A stretch of 64,000 nucleotides of DNA from an uncultured Tessaracoccus sp. (lineage in GTDB: Bacteria > Actinomycetota > Actinomycetes > Propionibacteriales > Propionibacteriaceae), in the NCBI RefSeq assembly GCF_943914565.1, contig NZ_CALUCN010000003.1:172074-236073 (forward strand), written 5' to 3'. The stretch's first letter is position 1. The number at the start of each line of letters is the position of its first letter. The notes below the pieces were generated by a model. The model was not told where the DNA came from. It ran no database searches and saw nothing but the letters and a program-made list of their open reading frames with translations. Positions 1 to 7,821 of the stretch are shown piece after piece. The translations under genes and the position numbers were made by a program.

Positions 1-109
1 GCGTCTCGATTCGTGGGGCGACGTGGGCGGGACCAGCCTCACACGTCGAGGGGGTCACCGGACCGGGTTCTCCACAGCCCGGGCGCCACGGGGCATGGCG
101 AAGTGCACC

Positions 110-115
110 TACAAT
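110..115 (+). promoter_or_regulatory. -10 box of dapA
   Basis: TACAAT lies 32 bases before the dapA start codon and fits a sigma-A -10 hexamer. A GGGAGG ribosome binding site at 135-140 sits 7 bases before the ATG, so dapA is read from a leadered mRNA. No clear -35 is visible. The first 109 bases of the window hold no gene I can support. Confidence 0.5.
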
Positions 116-147
116 GGCGAGCACGACAACGCTTGGGAGGGCATCCG

Positions 148-1047
148 ATGACCGAACAGCCCCAGCCGATCTTCGGGCGCATCGCCACCGCGATGGTGAC
201 CCCGTTCACCGACGCGCTCGCGCTCGACCTGGACCGGGCGGCCGAGTTGGCGCGCCACCTCGTCGACGACCTCGGCACTGACGGCCTCGTCGTCAACGGC
301 ACGACGGGTGAGGCGCCCACGACGTCCGCCGAGGAGAAGCGCGACCTCGTCGCGGCCGTCGTCGACGCGGTGGGGGACCGCGCCCGCGTCGTGGCGGGCG
401 TCGGCACCAACGACACCCGCGGCACGATCCGCCTCGCCGAGGACGCGGCCGCTGCCGGCGCCCACGGCCTGCTCGTGGTGACCCCGTACTACTCGCGCCC
501 GCCCGTCGCGGAGATCGAGCGGCACTTCCTCGCCGTCGCCGACGCGACCGACCTGCCGAACCTCCTCTACGACATCCCGCACCGCACCGGGCTGCCGATC
601 CCGCCCGAGCTGCTCATCCGCCTCGCCGACCACCCGCGCATCGTCGGCGTGAAGGACGCCAAGGGCGCGATCGCGTCGAGCTCGGTGGTCATGGCCGAGA
701 CCGACCTCCAGTACTACGCCGGCGACGACGCGATGCTGCTGCCGCTCCTCGCCGTCGGGGGCGTGGGCGTCGTCGGGACGTCCACGCACTTCACCGCGCG
801 CGCCGCCAAGCGCATCGCGGAGGCCTTCCTCGACGGCCGTGTGGCGGAGGCGATCGACGTGAACCGCCGCTCGCTCGCGGCGTTCCAGGGCGTGTTCGCC
901 ACGCAGGGCTGCATGCTGGTGAAGGCCGCGCTCACCGCCCGCGGGCTCGACGTCGGCCCGTGCCGCCCGCCGATGGGGCCCGCGCCCGACGAACTCGTCG
1001 CGGGCTACCTGCGCACGCTCGACGCGCACCTGGCCGACCTCGGTTGA
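148..1047 (+). CDS. dapA: 4-hydroxy-tetrahydrodipicolinate synthase
   Basis: DapA condenses pyruvate with aspartate semialdehyde in the first committed step of lysine and meso-diaminopimelate synthesis, in the cytoplasm. The 299-residue product has the family's usual length and TIM-barrel landmarks: the GTTGEAPT substrate-binding segment near residue 50, the LYDIPHRTG segment carrying the catalytic tyrosine, and GVKDAKG with the Schiff-base lysine near residue 168. I chose ATG 148 because GGGAGG precedes it by 7 bases and family homology begins there; the upstream open frame is not conserved. It is followed by 79 bases and then the sigma factor, which has its own promoter, so the two are probably not one operon. 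Confidence 0.97.
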   Translation: MTEQPQPIFGRIATAMVTPFTDALALDLDRAAELARHLVDDLGTDGLVVNGTTGEAPTTSAEEKRDLVAAVVDAVGDRARVVAGVGTNDTRGTIRLAEDAAAAGAHGLLVVTPYYSRPPVAEIERHFLAVADATDLPNLLYDIPHRTGLPIPPELLIRLADHPRIVGVKDAKGAIASSSVVMAETDLQYYAGDDAMLLPLLAVGGVGVVGTSTHFTARAAKRIAEAFLDGRVAEAIDVNRRSLAAFQGVFATQGCMLVKAALTARGLDVGPCRPPMGPAPDELVAGYLRTLDAHLADLG

Positions 1048-1053
1048 GCGTCG

Positions 1054-1079
1054 GGAACAAATCGGCCCCGTTCAGCGTT
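1054..1079 (+). promoter_or_regulatory. ECF-type promoter of the SigE-like sigma gene
   Basis: GGAAC (1054-1058), 17 bases, then CGTT (1076-1079) matches the promoter form recognised by mycobacterial SigE/SigH-class ECF factors. It lies directly before the sigma gene, suggesting autoregulation. This is a motif match only. Confidence 0.55.
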
Positions 1080-1126
1080 CCAGTACTCACAGGCTCCGCA
1101 CAGGTTCGTGTGGTGGGGTAGGCAGC

Positions 1127-1699
1127 ATGGAGGAATCAATGGCAGATGCGCAGGCCCAGGAATGGGTCGCGCCGACGTGGCAAGAGCTGGTGCGAGATCA
1201 CTCGGCACAGGTCTACCGCTACGCCTTACGCCTCACCGGCAACCCGCACGACGCCGAGGACCTCACCCAGGACGTGTTCGTGCGCGTGTTCAAGTCCATC
1301 CACTCCTTCCAACCGGGCACGCTCTCCGGCTGGCTGCGACGCATCACCACCAACCTGTTCCTCGACCAGGCCCGCCGTCGCCAGCGCATCCGCATGGACG
1401 CGCTCTCGACCGCGCCCGAGTACGTCTGGGGCAGCGCGAGCGCACCGGAGGACCTGCACAGTGACGGCATGCTCGACGCCGACGTCGCCCAGGCCCTCGC
1501 GTCCCTGAAGCCCGAGTACCGCGTCGCGGTCGTGCTGTGCGACATCGAGGGGCTCAGCTACGAGGAGATCGCCTCCGTGCTCGACGTGAAGCTCGGCACC
1601 GTGCGCAGCCGCATCTCCCGCGGCCGCTCCCAGCTGCGCAAGGCGCTGCGGCACCGCGCCCCCGTCGACGGACGCTCGAGGTTCCTCGGGGTGTCCTGA
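1127..1699 (+). CDS. sigE: ECF RNA polymerase sigma factor, SigE-like
   Basis: This is a 190-residue group-4 sigma factor. Region 2 runs from about residue 25 to 95, with the RYALRLTGNPHDAEDLTQDVF segment typical of the family (shown here only to name the RLTG...AEDLTQDVF core) and the GWLRRITTN promoter-melting stretch. Region 4 spans about 120-175, with the recognition helix in SYEEIASVLDVKLGTVRSRI. It should direct RNA polymerase to envelope-stress promoters. The next gene is a zinc-finger anti-sigma factor starting 1 base after this stop, and tatB follows, an order close to mycobacterial sigE-rseA-htrA-tatB. ATG 1139 (GGAGGA just upstream) is an equally plausible start. A GGAAC-N17-CGTT promoter upstream suggests positive autoregulation. 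Confidence 0.93.
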   Translation: MEESMADAQAQEWVAPTWQELVRDHSAQVYRYALRLTGNPHDAEDLTQDVFVRVFKSIHSFQPGTLSGWLRRITTNLFLDQARRRQRIRMDALSTAPEYVWGSASAPEDLHSDGMLDADVAQALASLKPEYRVAVVLCDIEGLSYEEIASVLDVKLGTVRSRISRGRSQLRKALRHRAPVDGRSRFLGVS

Positions 1700-1700
1700 G

Positions 1701-3131
1701 GTGGCGCGCGGCTGCAGCAGGGTGCGCGACGACCTCTCGGGGTTCGTCGACGAGACCCTGCCGGAGCGGCGCTGGGAGGACGTCGCCCGGCACCTCGCCG
1801 GCTGCCCGCTGTGCCGCCAGGAGACCCTCGAACTGCGCGAACTGCGCTCCGCGCTGTCGCAGTCGTGCCGCGCCGACGTCGCGGCGCCCGCGAGCCTCGC
1901 CGAACGGCTCGAGGCGATCGCGGGTGAGGACTCCACCCAACCGCTCTACCTGGGGCAGGGCCATCCGCAGGGGTTGCCGTCGCGACGCCGACGTCGTCGC
2001 CGGGTCGCTGCCCAGGGATCGGCCGCGCTCGTCGTGCTCGCCCTCGGCGTCGTCGTGCTGGCCGCGGCCCTCGCGCCCGAACCGCGCATCGTCGCCGACG
2101 TGGTGCGCGACGCGCGCCAGCAGTTCGCCCGCCAGGCCACGGCCGTGAACGTGCAGGAGGCCGTCGGCGCCGTCGTGCTCGCGCAGGACGGCGGGGCCCG
2201 GCTCGCCAGCACCTCCGAGGCCCGCACGCGCGCCGTCCCGGCCGCGCCCGCGCTCCCGATCTCCCGGTCCTCCGCCGCCGCCATGCTCGGCCGCGGCACC
2301 GGCACCGACGTCGCCGTGCGCGGCATGCAGGAGGTGCTCGTCTCCGACGGCGACGGGGGCTTCCACCGCGCCGACGTCTCGGTCACGCGCGTCGCCGGCG
2401 AGGGCGCGAACCTCGTCGTGTTCGACGAGGAGGGCCACCGGTTCCTGTCGAGCTTCGCGCCCGACTTCACCCCCTCCGACGTCTCCGCGCCGAGCCGGTG
2501 GACCTTCTTCACCCGAGCCACCGTCGACCACCTCGTGAGGCGCGACGCCGTCGTGCTCGAGGCGAGGAAGGGCGACGTCACCGTCGCGCGTTGGTGGCTC
2601 GACGTCGCCACCGGCTCGACACTGCGCAGCGAACGCTTCGACGCCGACGGCCGCCCGACGATCATCGTCGGCTACCGCAGCCTGCGCGTCGGCGGGGTAC
2701 GGTTGCCCGAGGAGCGCACGCCGCTGGTGTCCCTGTCGCGCGCAACGACCAGCGGGTCGCGGGGCTGGTGCGTCGGGATGCCGGAGTGCCCCTCCGAACT
2801 GGCGGGGCTGCCGCTCGTCGCCCACGCCTCGTCGACCGTGCGCGGCGCCCGGTCCATGAGCCTCGTCTACTCCGACGGCGTCGAGACGATCAGCGTCGCC
2901 TGGAACGAGGGTCGCCTCGCGACGGGGGAGCGGGCGAGCGCCGCCGCCGCGGCCGGGTTGCCGTCGGTGGAGGCGTGGCAGGCGGGGCAGGGCGTCGTCT
3001 CGGTCGCGACCGACGGGCCCCCGGCGCTGCTCGACCGCGCCGCGCAGGGGCTGCCGGAGCCCGAGCCGCACGACGTCGGCCTGGGCGCGCGGGTCGGTGC
3101 GGGGCTGGCCCGCATCGCCGGCCTCGGGTGA
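1701..3131 (+). CDS. Anti-sigma factor with zinc finger, TM segment and RseB-like extracytoplasmic domain
   Basis: The 476-residue product combines parts that are usually separate. Residues about 1-50 form a zinc-binding anti-sigma domain (HLAGCPLCRQ, the HxxxCxxC signature). A single hydrophobic segment, roughly residues 107-128, follows a basic RRRRRR cluster, so the N-terminus is cytoplasmic. The remaining 330 residues lie outside and resemble the MucB/RseB/LolA-type sensor fold, with motifs such as WWLDVATGSTLRSERFD and VRLPEERTPL. It most likely holds the preceding SigE-like factor inactive and senses envelope stress through its outer domain. The GTG start is 1 base after the sigma stop, so the two are translationally coupled. 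No htrA-type protease follows, unlike the mycobacterial order. The RseB-like assignment is by fold-type resemblance and needs a profile search. Confidence 0.8.
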   Translation: MARGCSRVRDDLSGFVDETLPERRWEDVARHLAGCPLCRQETLELRELRSALSQSCRADVAAPASLAERLEAIAGEDSTQPLYLGQGHPQGLPSRRRRRRRVAAQGSAALVVLALGVVVLAAALAPEPRIVADVVRDARQQFARQATAVNVQEAVGAVVLAQDGGARLASTSEARTRAVPAAPALPISRSSAAAMLGRGTGTDVAVRGMQEVLVSDGDGGFHRADVSVTRVAGEGANLVVFDEEGHRFLSSFAPDFTPSDVSAPSRWTFFTRATVDHLVRRDAVVLEARKGDVTVARWWLDVATGSTLRSERFDADGRPTIIVGYRSLRVGGVRLPEERTPLVSLSRATTSGSRGWCVGMPECPSELAGLPLVAHASSTVRGARSMSLVYSDGVETISVAWNEGRLATGERASAAAAAGLPSVEAWQAGQGVVSVATDGPPALLDRAAQGLPEPEPHDVGLGARVGAGLARIAGLG

Positions 3132-3136
3132 TTCGG

Positions 3137-3142
3137 TAGCAT
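3137..3142 (+). promoter_or_regulatory. -10 box giving a leaderless tatB mRNA
   Basis: TAGCAT ends 7 bases before the tatB ATG, placing the transcription start at the initiation codon. There is no ribosome binding site, which fits leaderless translation. Confidence 0.45.
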
Positions 3143-3149
3143 TCCATCC

Positions 3150-3563
3150 ATGTTCGGCATTGACGCGGTCGAGTTCGTCTTGATCATCGTGCTTGCCATG
3201 CTCCTGTTCGGGCCGGAGAAGCTGCCCGAGTTCTCCAGGAAGGCGGCACGGGTCTTCGTCTACGTCCGCGGCATCGCCAACAACACCCAGAACACGCTGC
3301 GCGAGCAGCTCGGCCCCGAGTACGCCGACCTCGAGCTCGCCGACCTCAACCCGAAGACCTTCATCAAGAAGCACCTCTCCGAGGAGGTCGCCGCGATCGA
3401 GGAGGCCAAGCGGGAGATCGAGCAGATGAAGCAGCAGCTCGAGGAGGCCTCCGGCGAGGTCGACAAGGAGTGGAGCGAGGCCAAGCAGGCCCCCGACGAG
3501 GGCGCGCCCGAGCCGGACCTCGTCGCCCACGCGGTGGCCCCGTTCGACGTCGAGGCCACCTGA
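3150..3563 (+). CDS. tatB: Sec-independent protein translocase subunit TatB
   Basis: TatB receives twin-arginine signal peptides together with TatC before folded proteins cross the membrane. The 137-residue protein shows the standard plan: one N-terminal membrane helix (about residues 5-20), the LLFGPEKLPEF hinge, an amphipathic helix, then a charged tail rich in E and K with coiled-coil character (about 85-125). A possible client in this window is the Dyp peroxidase at 17.8-19.0 kb, which has a twin-arginine signal. tatA and tatC are not in the window, as is common in actinobacteria, where tatB stands alone near sigE. Its own TAGCAT -10 box lets it be transcribed separately from the sigma/anti-sigma pair. 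Confidence 0.93.
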   Translation: MFGIDAVEFVLIIVLAMLLFGPEKLPEFSRKAARVFVYVRGIANNTQNTLREQLGPEYADLELADLNPKTFIKKHLSEEVAAIEEAKREIEQMKQQLEEASGEVDKEWSEAKQAPDEGAPEPDLVAHAVAPFDVEAT

Positions 3564-3581
3564 GCGCGGGATCTGCGGGAT

Positions 3582-4742
3582 CTACTGCTGGCTCGTCATC
3601 AGGTTGAGCCGCTTGCCGACGATGGACGGCTTGCGGGCCATGAGCGTCTCGGCGACGGCCGTGATGGCGCGTGCGGCGGCGTGGTCGGGAGCCGAGTCGA
3701 CGATCGGCGTGCCGCGGTCGCCACCGGCCAGGAGGGTCTCGTCGAAGGGCACCTGGCCCAGCAGCTCGACGGTGTAGCCCACCCGCTCCGAGAGCGCCTC
3801 CGCGACGAGCACCCCGCCGCCGGCGCCGAACAGCTCGATGCGCTCGGTCTCCGCGCAGTGCCCACAGCGGTGCTCGAGCCAGGACATGTTCTCCACGACG
3901 CCCAGCACCCGCTGGTCGAGCAGGTGCGCCATGGTGCCGGCGCGTTCGGAGACCTCGGAGGCCGCCTGCTGCGGCGTCGTGACGACGAGCACCTCGGAGG
4001 TGGGGAGCTTCTGCCCGAGGCTCATGGCGACGTCGCCGGTGCCGGGCGGGAGGTCGAGCAGGAGGTAGTCGAGGTCGCCCCAGAACACGTCGGTGAGCAG
4101 CTGGGTGATCGCGCGGTCGAGGATCGGCCCGCGCCAGGCAACCACCTGGTCACGCGACTGCTTCAGCATGCCCATCGAGATCACCTTGAGACCCGCGACG
4201 GCGGGCACGGGCATGATCATGTCGTCGACGACGGTGGGGCGCTGGTCGCCCAGCCCCAGCAGGTCGGGGATCGAGTGGCCGTAGATGTCCGCGTCGAGGA
4301 TGCCGACGTCGCGGCCGGCCTTCGCGAGCGCGACGGCGAGGTTCACCGTCACGGAGGACTTGCCGACGCCACCCTTGCCGGAGGCCACCGCGATGACCTT
4401 CGTGAGGTTGCCCGGCTGCGCGAACGGGATGACCTTCTGCGGCTGCCCGCCGCGCAGCATCTGCCGCATCGCGTCGCGCTGTTCGTCGTCCATCACGCCC
4501 AGCTCGACCGTCACGTCGGTGACGCCCTCGACGGGCTCCACGGCGGCGCGGACCCGGGTGGTGATCTCGCTGCGCATGGGACAGCCGGCGACGGTGAGCA
4601 GCACACGCACGAACACGCGGCCCTCGTCGTCGGCGGTGAGTTCGTCGACCATGCCGAGGTCGGTGATCGGGCGGCGGATCTCGGGGTCCTCCACCTGGTG
4701 GAGTGCGGCGCGGATCTTCGGGAGCAGCGGGTTCTCAGTCAC
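3582..4742 (-). CDS. mrp: Mrp/ApbC-family Fe-S cluster carrier ATPase
   Basis: Mrp proteins are cytoplasmic P-loop ATPases that bind and deliver iron-sulfur clusters. The 386-residue product has an N-terminal MIP18/DUF59 domain (about 5-85) and a ParA-like ATPase domain with a deviant Walker A, SGKGGVGKSS, near residue 122, plus DLPPGTGD. A CGHC pair near residue 295 fits the cluster-binding CxxC. I prefer GTG 4742 because GGAAGG lies 8 bases upstream; the frame could also start at TTG 4769, with a poorer site. It converges on tatB with 18 bases between the stops. mrp also lies near the sigE-tatB block in mycobacteria, so this looks like conserved synteny. Confidence 0.94.
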   Translation of the reverse strand: MTENPLLPKIRAALHQVEDPEIRRPITDLGMVDELTADDEGRVFVRVLLTVAGCPMRSEITTRVRAAVEPVEGVTDVTVELGVMDDEQRDAMRQMLRGGQPQKVIPFAQPGNLTKVIAVASGKGGVGKSSVTVNLAVALAKAGRDVGILDADIYGHSIPDLLGLGDQRPTVVDDMIMPVPAVAGLKVISMGMLKQSRDQVVAWRGPILDRAITQLLTDVFWGDLDYLLLDLPPGTGDVAMSLGQKLPTSEVLVVTTPQQAASEVSERAGTMAHLLDQRVLGVVENMSWLEHRCGHCAETERIELFGAGGGVLVAEALSERVGYTVELLGQVPFDETLLAGGDRGTPIVDSAPDHAAARAITAVAETLMARKPSIVGKRLNLMTSQQ

Positions 4743-4772
4743 CCCGCCATCCTTCCACGTCCGGGCCAAAGA

Positions 4773-5144
4773 TCAAACGGCCGGGTGGCTGCGTTCGTCG
4801 AGTGCGTCGCCCAGGAGCACGAACGACCCGCCCACGAGCGCGACGAGCCACACCGGCCCGAACGCCGCGACCACCACGCACACGGGAACCGCGACGACCC
4901 GGTACGTGAACCGCTCCGCAGCGCTCAGCCGGTGACGGGAGCCGGGGGCGAGCCACCGTCGCCAGGAGAGGACGTAGGCCAGCGCGAACAGGACGCCGGC
5001 GACGATGCCGGGCGTCTGGTGGCCGGCCATGTGCGACAGGGTCCAGGCACTCGTCGTCAGCAGCACGAGGTGCCCGACGAGCGACACGACGGCGAACCAA
5101 CGGATGCGCACGGGCTCCACGCGCGGCGGCTTCGGGGCGGTCAC
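4773..5144 (-). CDS. Small membrane protein of unknown function
   Basis: This 123-residue protein has about four hydrophobic segments (roughly residues 17-36, 44-60, 83-95 and 97-113) and a basic loop, SWRRWLAPGSRHR. I do not recognise the family. Its GTG start overlaps the TGA of the DUF1003 gene (GTGA), so it is the last gene of a coupled three-gene minus-strand unit: MgtE-N/CBS protein, DUF1003 protein, this protein. A role tied to those two is inference from position only. Confidence 0.75.
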   Translation of the reverse strand: MTAPKPPRVEPVRIRWFAVVSLVGHLVLLTTSAWTLSHMAGHQTPGIVAGVLFALAYVLSWRRWLAPGSRHRLSAAERFTYRVVAVPVCVVVAAFGPVWLVALVGGSFVLLGDALDERSHPAV

Positions 5145-5653
5145 GGCGTCGGCTCCGGGTCGTCGGTGGTGCGGCGGACGTCGAGCTCGTCGAGCAGGGC
5201 GCGCAGCTCGTTGCGCAGCTCGGTGCGCACGAAGTCGCGGGTGGCGACGTCGCCCATGTGCATGCGGATCGACGCGATCTCGCGGGCGAGGAAGTCCATG
5301 TCGGCGCGGGACTGCGCGGCGAGGCGGCGGTCCTCGTCGAGGCTGATCTTGTCGCGCACCTCCTGCCGGTTCTGCGCGAGCAGGATGAGCGGCGCGGAGT
5401 ACGAGGCCTGGGTGGAGAAGAAGAGGTTGAGGAGGATGAACGGGTAGGGGTCCCACTGCATCCCGAAGATGCCGACGAGGTTCAGCGTCACCCACCCCAC
5501 CACGAAGATGGTCATGTAGACGAGGAACTTCGCGGTACCCATGAACCGCGCGAACGCCTCGGCGAACACGCCGAACGTCTCGGAGTCCATCTGCACCTTG
5601 GGCAGGAACGTGCGCCGCCCGTCGCGCGGCTTCGAGAGATCGACCTCAGGCAT
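5141..5653 (-). CDS. DUF1003 family membrane protein
   Basis: The 170-residue product carries the DUF1003 signature: a FARFMGTAKFL segment, a first membrane helix (about 38-58), the WDPYPFILLNLFFSTQASYSAP-type block spanning about residues 68-90 with the second helix, and a following AQNRQEVRDK stretch, then a charged C-terminal helix. The function of DUF1003 proteins is unknown. It overlaps the end of the MgtE-N/CBS gene by 8 bases and is overlapped by the next small membrane gene, so the three are co-translated. Partnership of DUF1003 with a cytosolic magnesium-sensor-like protein hints at an ion-linked role, but this is inference. Confidence 0.9.
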   Translation of the reverse strand: MPEVDLSKPRDGRRTFLPKVQMDSETFGVFAEAFARFMGTAKFLVYMTIFVVGWVTLNLVGIFGMQWDPYPFILLNLFFSTQASYSAPLILLAQNRQEVRDKISLDEDRRLAAQSRADMDFLAREIASIRMHMGDVATRDFVRTELRNELRALLDELDVRRTTDDPEPTP

Positions 5654-6926
5654 CGGTCACCTCCTGGAGGAACTCGTCGTCGCTCGGCGGCTCGCCGTCC
5701 ATCTGGTCGCCGCGCCAGTCGTCGGGGAGCATGTGGTCGAGCACGTCGTCGACCGTGACGGCCCCGACGAGTTGACCGGCGTCGTTGACGACCGGCGCCA
5801 CGACGAGGTTGTAGGTGGCGAAGAATCGGCTGACCTGCGCGAGCGGGGCGCTGGTGTGGAGCGGTTCGAGCGTGTCGTCCATCATCGTCGCGACGAGCAG
5901 CGTCGGTGCCTCGCGCAGCAGGCGTTGGCTGTGCACGGCGCCCAGGTAGCGCCCCGTCGGGGTCTGCACGGGCGGGCGGGTGACGAACACCATCGATGCG
6001 AGCGCCGGCGTGAGGTCCTCGTTGCGCACGTGCGCGAGCGCCTGCGCGACGGTGGCGTCGGACTCCAGGATCACCGGCTCGGGCGTCATCATGCCGCCGG
6101 CGGTGAACTCGCCGTAGACGAGCAGCCGGCGCACGTCGGAGGCGTCCTCCGGCTCCATGTGCTGCAGGAGGTCCTCGGCGACCGCGGAGGGGAGGTCGCG
6201 GATCAGGTCGGCGGCGTCGTCGGGGTCCATCTCCTCGAGCACGTCGGCGGCGCGCTCGGTGTCGAGCGCGGAGATGACCTCGATCTGCTCCTCCTCCGGC
6301 AGCTCCTCGAGGGCCTCGGCGAGCATGTCGTCCTCGAGCGCCTCGAGCACCTCCTCGCGCTGGTCGGGGTCCATGTCGTGGAGTTCCTTGGCGATGTCGG
6401 CGGGGTTCATGTCGGCGAACTCCGCGACGAAGGTCGCGGCCGTGCGCTGCTCCGAGACGTGCAACGCGGGGATCTCCTTCCAGCTCACGACCTTCGGCTC
6501 CGAGCGGCCCCCGAACCCGAAGCGGCCCACCTTGGTGACCTTGCGCACGGCGACCTGGCTGAGCTCCCACTCGCGGCTGCGCACCTGCTCCATCGACACG
6601 TCGAGGATCGTGGCGGTGCCGTCGCCGCGCTCGAGCGGGCGGTCGAAGAGGTCGGCCGCGACGAGCAGCTCTCCCTCGCGACGCTCGAACGGGCGAGTGT
6701 CGATCGTGCCCTGGATGGACACCTGGTTGCCGGTGACGCTGTGCACCCGCACCATCGGCACGAAGATGCGCTGCTTGGCGAACAGCTCGACGACGAGGCC
6801 CTTCACCCGCGGCGCGCGCCCGTCGGGTCTGGCGAAGCAGATGATGTCCCGGATGCGCCCGACCAGGCTGTCGGACGCGTCGACGAGCGGGAGACCGACC
6901 ACGCGGGAGATGAACACCTGAGCCAT
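5646..6926 (-). CDS. Soluble MgtE N-domain/CBS-domain protein
   Basis: The 426-residue protein resembles the cytosolic sensor half of MgtE magnesium channels. Residues about 1-165 contain PRC-barrel-like segments (LVGRIRDI), 165-280 the acidic helical-repeat MgtE N domain (MDPDQREEVLEAL, MDPDDAADLIRDLP), and 285-405 a CBS pair (GGMMTPEPVILESDATV; GAVTVDDVLDHMLPDDW). There is no membrane segment, so it cannot itself transport ions. It probably senses Mg2+ or a nucleotide and acts on a partner, perhaps the co-encoded DUF1003 protein. A TAGATT -10 box 7 bases before the ATG suggests a leaderless transcript. A comparable MgtE-N/CBS gene lies near mrp in mycobacteria. Confidence 0.88.
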   Translation of the reverse strand: MAQVFISRVVGLPLVDASDSLVGRIRDIICFARPDGRAPRVKGLVVELFAKQRIFVPMVRVHSVTGNQVSIQGTIDTRPFERREGELLVAADLFDRPLERGDGTATILDVSMEQVRSREWELSQVAVRKVTKVGRFGFGGRSEPKVVSWKEIPALHVSEQRTAATFVAEFADMNPADIAKELHDMDPDQREEVLEALEDDMLAEALEELPEEEQIEVISALDTERAADVLEEMDPDDAADLIRDLPSAVAEDLLQHMEPEDASDVRRLLVYGEFTAGGMMTPEPVILESDATVAQALAHVRNEDLTPALASMVFVTRPPVQTPTGRYLGAVHSQRLLREAPTLLVATMMDDTLEPLHTSAPLAQVSRFFATYNLVVAPVVNDAGQLVGAVTVDDVLDHMLPDDWRGDQMDGEPPSDDEFLQEVTDA

Positions 6927-6933
6927 GTGGACA

Positions 6934-6939
6934 AATCTA
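6934..6939 (-). promoter_or_regulatory. -10 box giving a leaderless mRNA for the MgtE-N/CBS protein
   Basis: On the minus strand TAGATT ends 7 bases before the ATG at 6926, so transcription should begin at the start codon. Confidence 0.45.
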
Positions 6940-7290
6940 CCTGTGCACCCGCTGGTGGCGCGTCGTGCAGGGTCTCGGTGCCCGGGCCGGCGGGCTTCGC
7001 TCGTCGACGCGGCGCGCCACGAGCATGGGCCAGGCCCTCCGCGCACGGTTTCGTCCTCGCGTGCCTGGTTCGGCCCGGAATCGGGGTCGAGATCGCGACG
7101 CGGGGACGATTCCGTGCGGATTTCGGACCAGCGCGGGTCGGAGGCCTGCTCCTCCTCGCCCCGTCCCGCCACGCGCCCCCGCGGGCGCAACGGGACCATC
7201 TGGCTGAATCGCGCTGCGACTGGCGTTGGCCCCGCCCGACCCGACGAGGACCGCCCCGGGCAGCAGCACCGGGGACGTTCCTGCACGGGC
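6940..7290. other. Intergenic region between divergent genes
   Basis: About 350 bases separate the -10 boxes of the divergent MgtE-N/CBS and stress-protein genes. The sequence is GC-rich and without a convincing coding frame, ribosome binding site or strong hairpin. A loose inverted similarity exists around 7060-7135 but is too imperfect to call. Confidence 0.4.
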
Positions 7291-7296
7291 TAGCCT
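7291..7296 (+). promoter_or_regulatory. -10 box giving a leaderless mRNA
   Basis: TAGCCT ends 6 bases before the ATG at 7303, with no ribosome binding site. Confidence 0.45.
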
Positions 7297-7302
7297 TGGG
7301 GC

Positions 7303-7821
7303 ATGACGGCAAACGGCAGCAGGTTCGGGCGCAAGGGGCTCTCCGATCGGTTCACGCTGCAGTTCCCCCAGAGCCTCGGCGAGTTCGAGCGCTACGAGGA
7401 CGCGCAGAAGGCCGTGGACCACCTCTCCGACCAGGGGTTCCCGGTGGAGAACCTCATGATCGTCGGCAAGGACCTCCGCCTCGTCGAGCGCGTCGTCGCG
7501 AGGCGGACGTGGGGGAGGGTGCTGATCCAGGGCGCGATCTCGGGCATCGGCACCGGCGTGCTGCTCGGACTGCTGCTGATGCTGTTCATCGACGGCGCCA
7601 CGCCCCTGCCGATGCTGGTGCTGGGGCTCGTGCTCGGTGTCATCACCGGCGTCCTCACCGCAGGCTTGGGCTACTCGTTCACGCAGGGCCGCCGCGACTT
7701 CGACTCGATGAGCAAGACGATCGCCTCCCGTTACGAGGTGCTCGTCGAGCACAAGGTGGCCGGGCAGGCGCGCGAGCTGCTGTCGCACATGCCGGGGTTC
7801 CGGGCCGGGTGGTTCGAGTGA
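7303..7821 (+). CDS. General stress protein 17M-like membrane protein
   Basis: The 172-residue protein has an N-terminal YflT/general-stress-17M-type domain (about residues 20-65, with GEFERYEDAQKAVDHLSDQGFP-like helix and the IVGKDL strand), then two membrane helices (about 78-96 and 103-125) rich in glycine, and a soluble C-terminal part ending in YEVLVEHKVAGQAREL. Family members are widespread in actinobacteria; their precise function is not established. The stop overlaps the GTG start of the methyltransferase (GTGA), giving a two-gene unit. A gene of this type also lies in the mycobacterial sigE-mrp neighbourhood. Confidence 0.83.
   Translation: MTANGSRFGRKGLSDRFTLQFPQSLGEFERYEDAQKAVDHLSDQGFPVENLMIVGKDLRLVERVVARRTWGRVLIQGAISGIGTGVLLGLLLMLFIDGATPLPMLVLGLVLGVITGVLTAGLGYSFTQGRRDFDSMSKTIASRYEVLVEHKVAGQARELLSHMPGFRAGWFE

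Noticed and set aside
1554..3530. Long minus-strand open frames opposite sigE, the anti-sigma gene and tatB, and similar frames elsewhere
   Set aside because: They are codon-position shadows common in GC-rich DNA, of repetitive D/G/R/A composition, and opposite well-supported genes.
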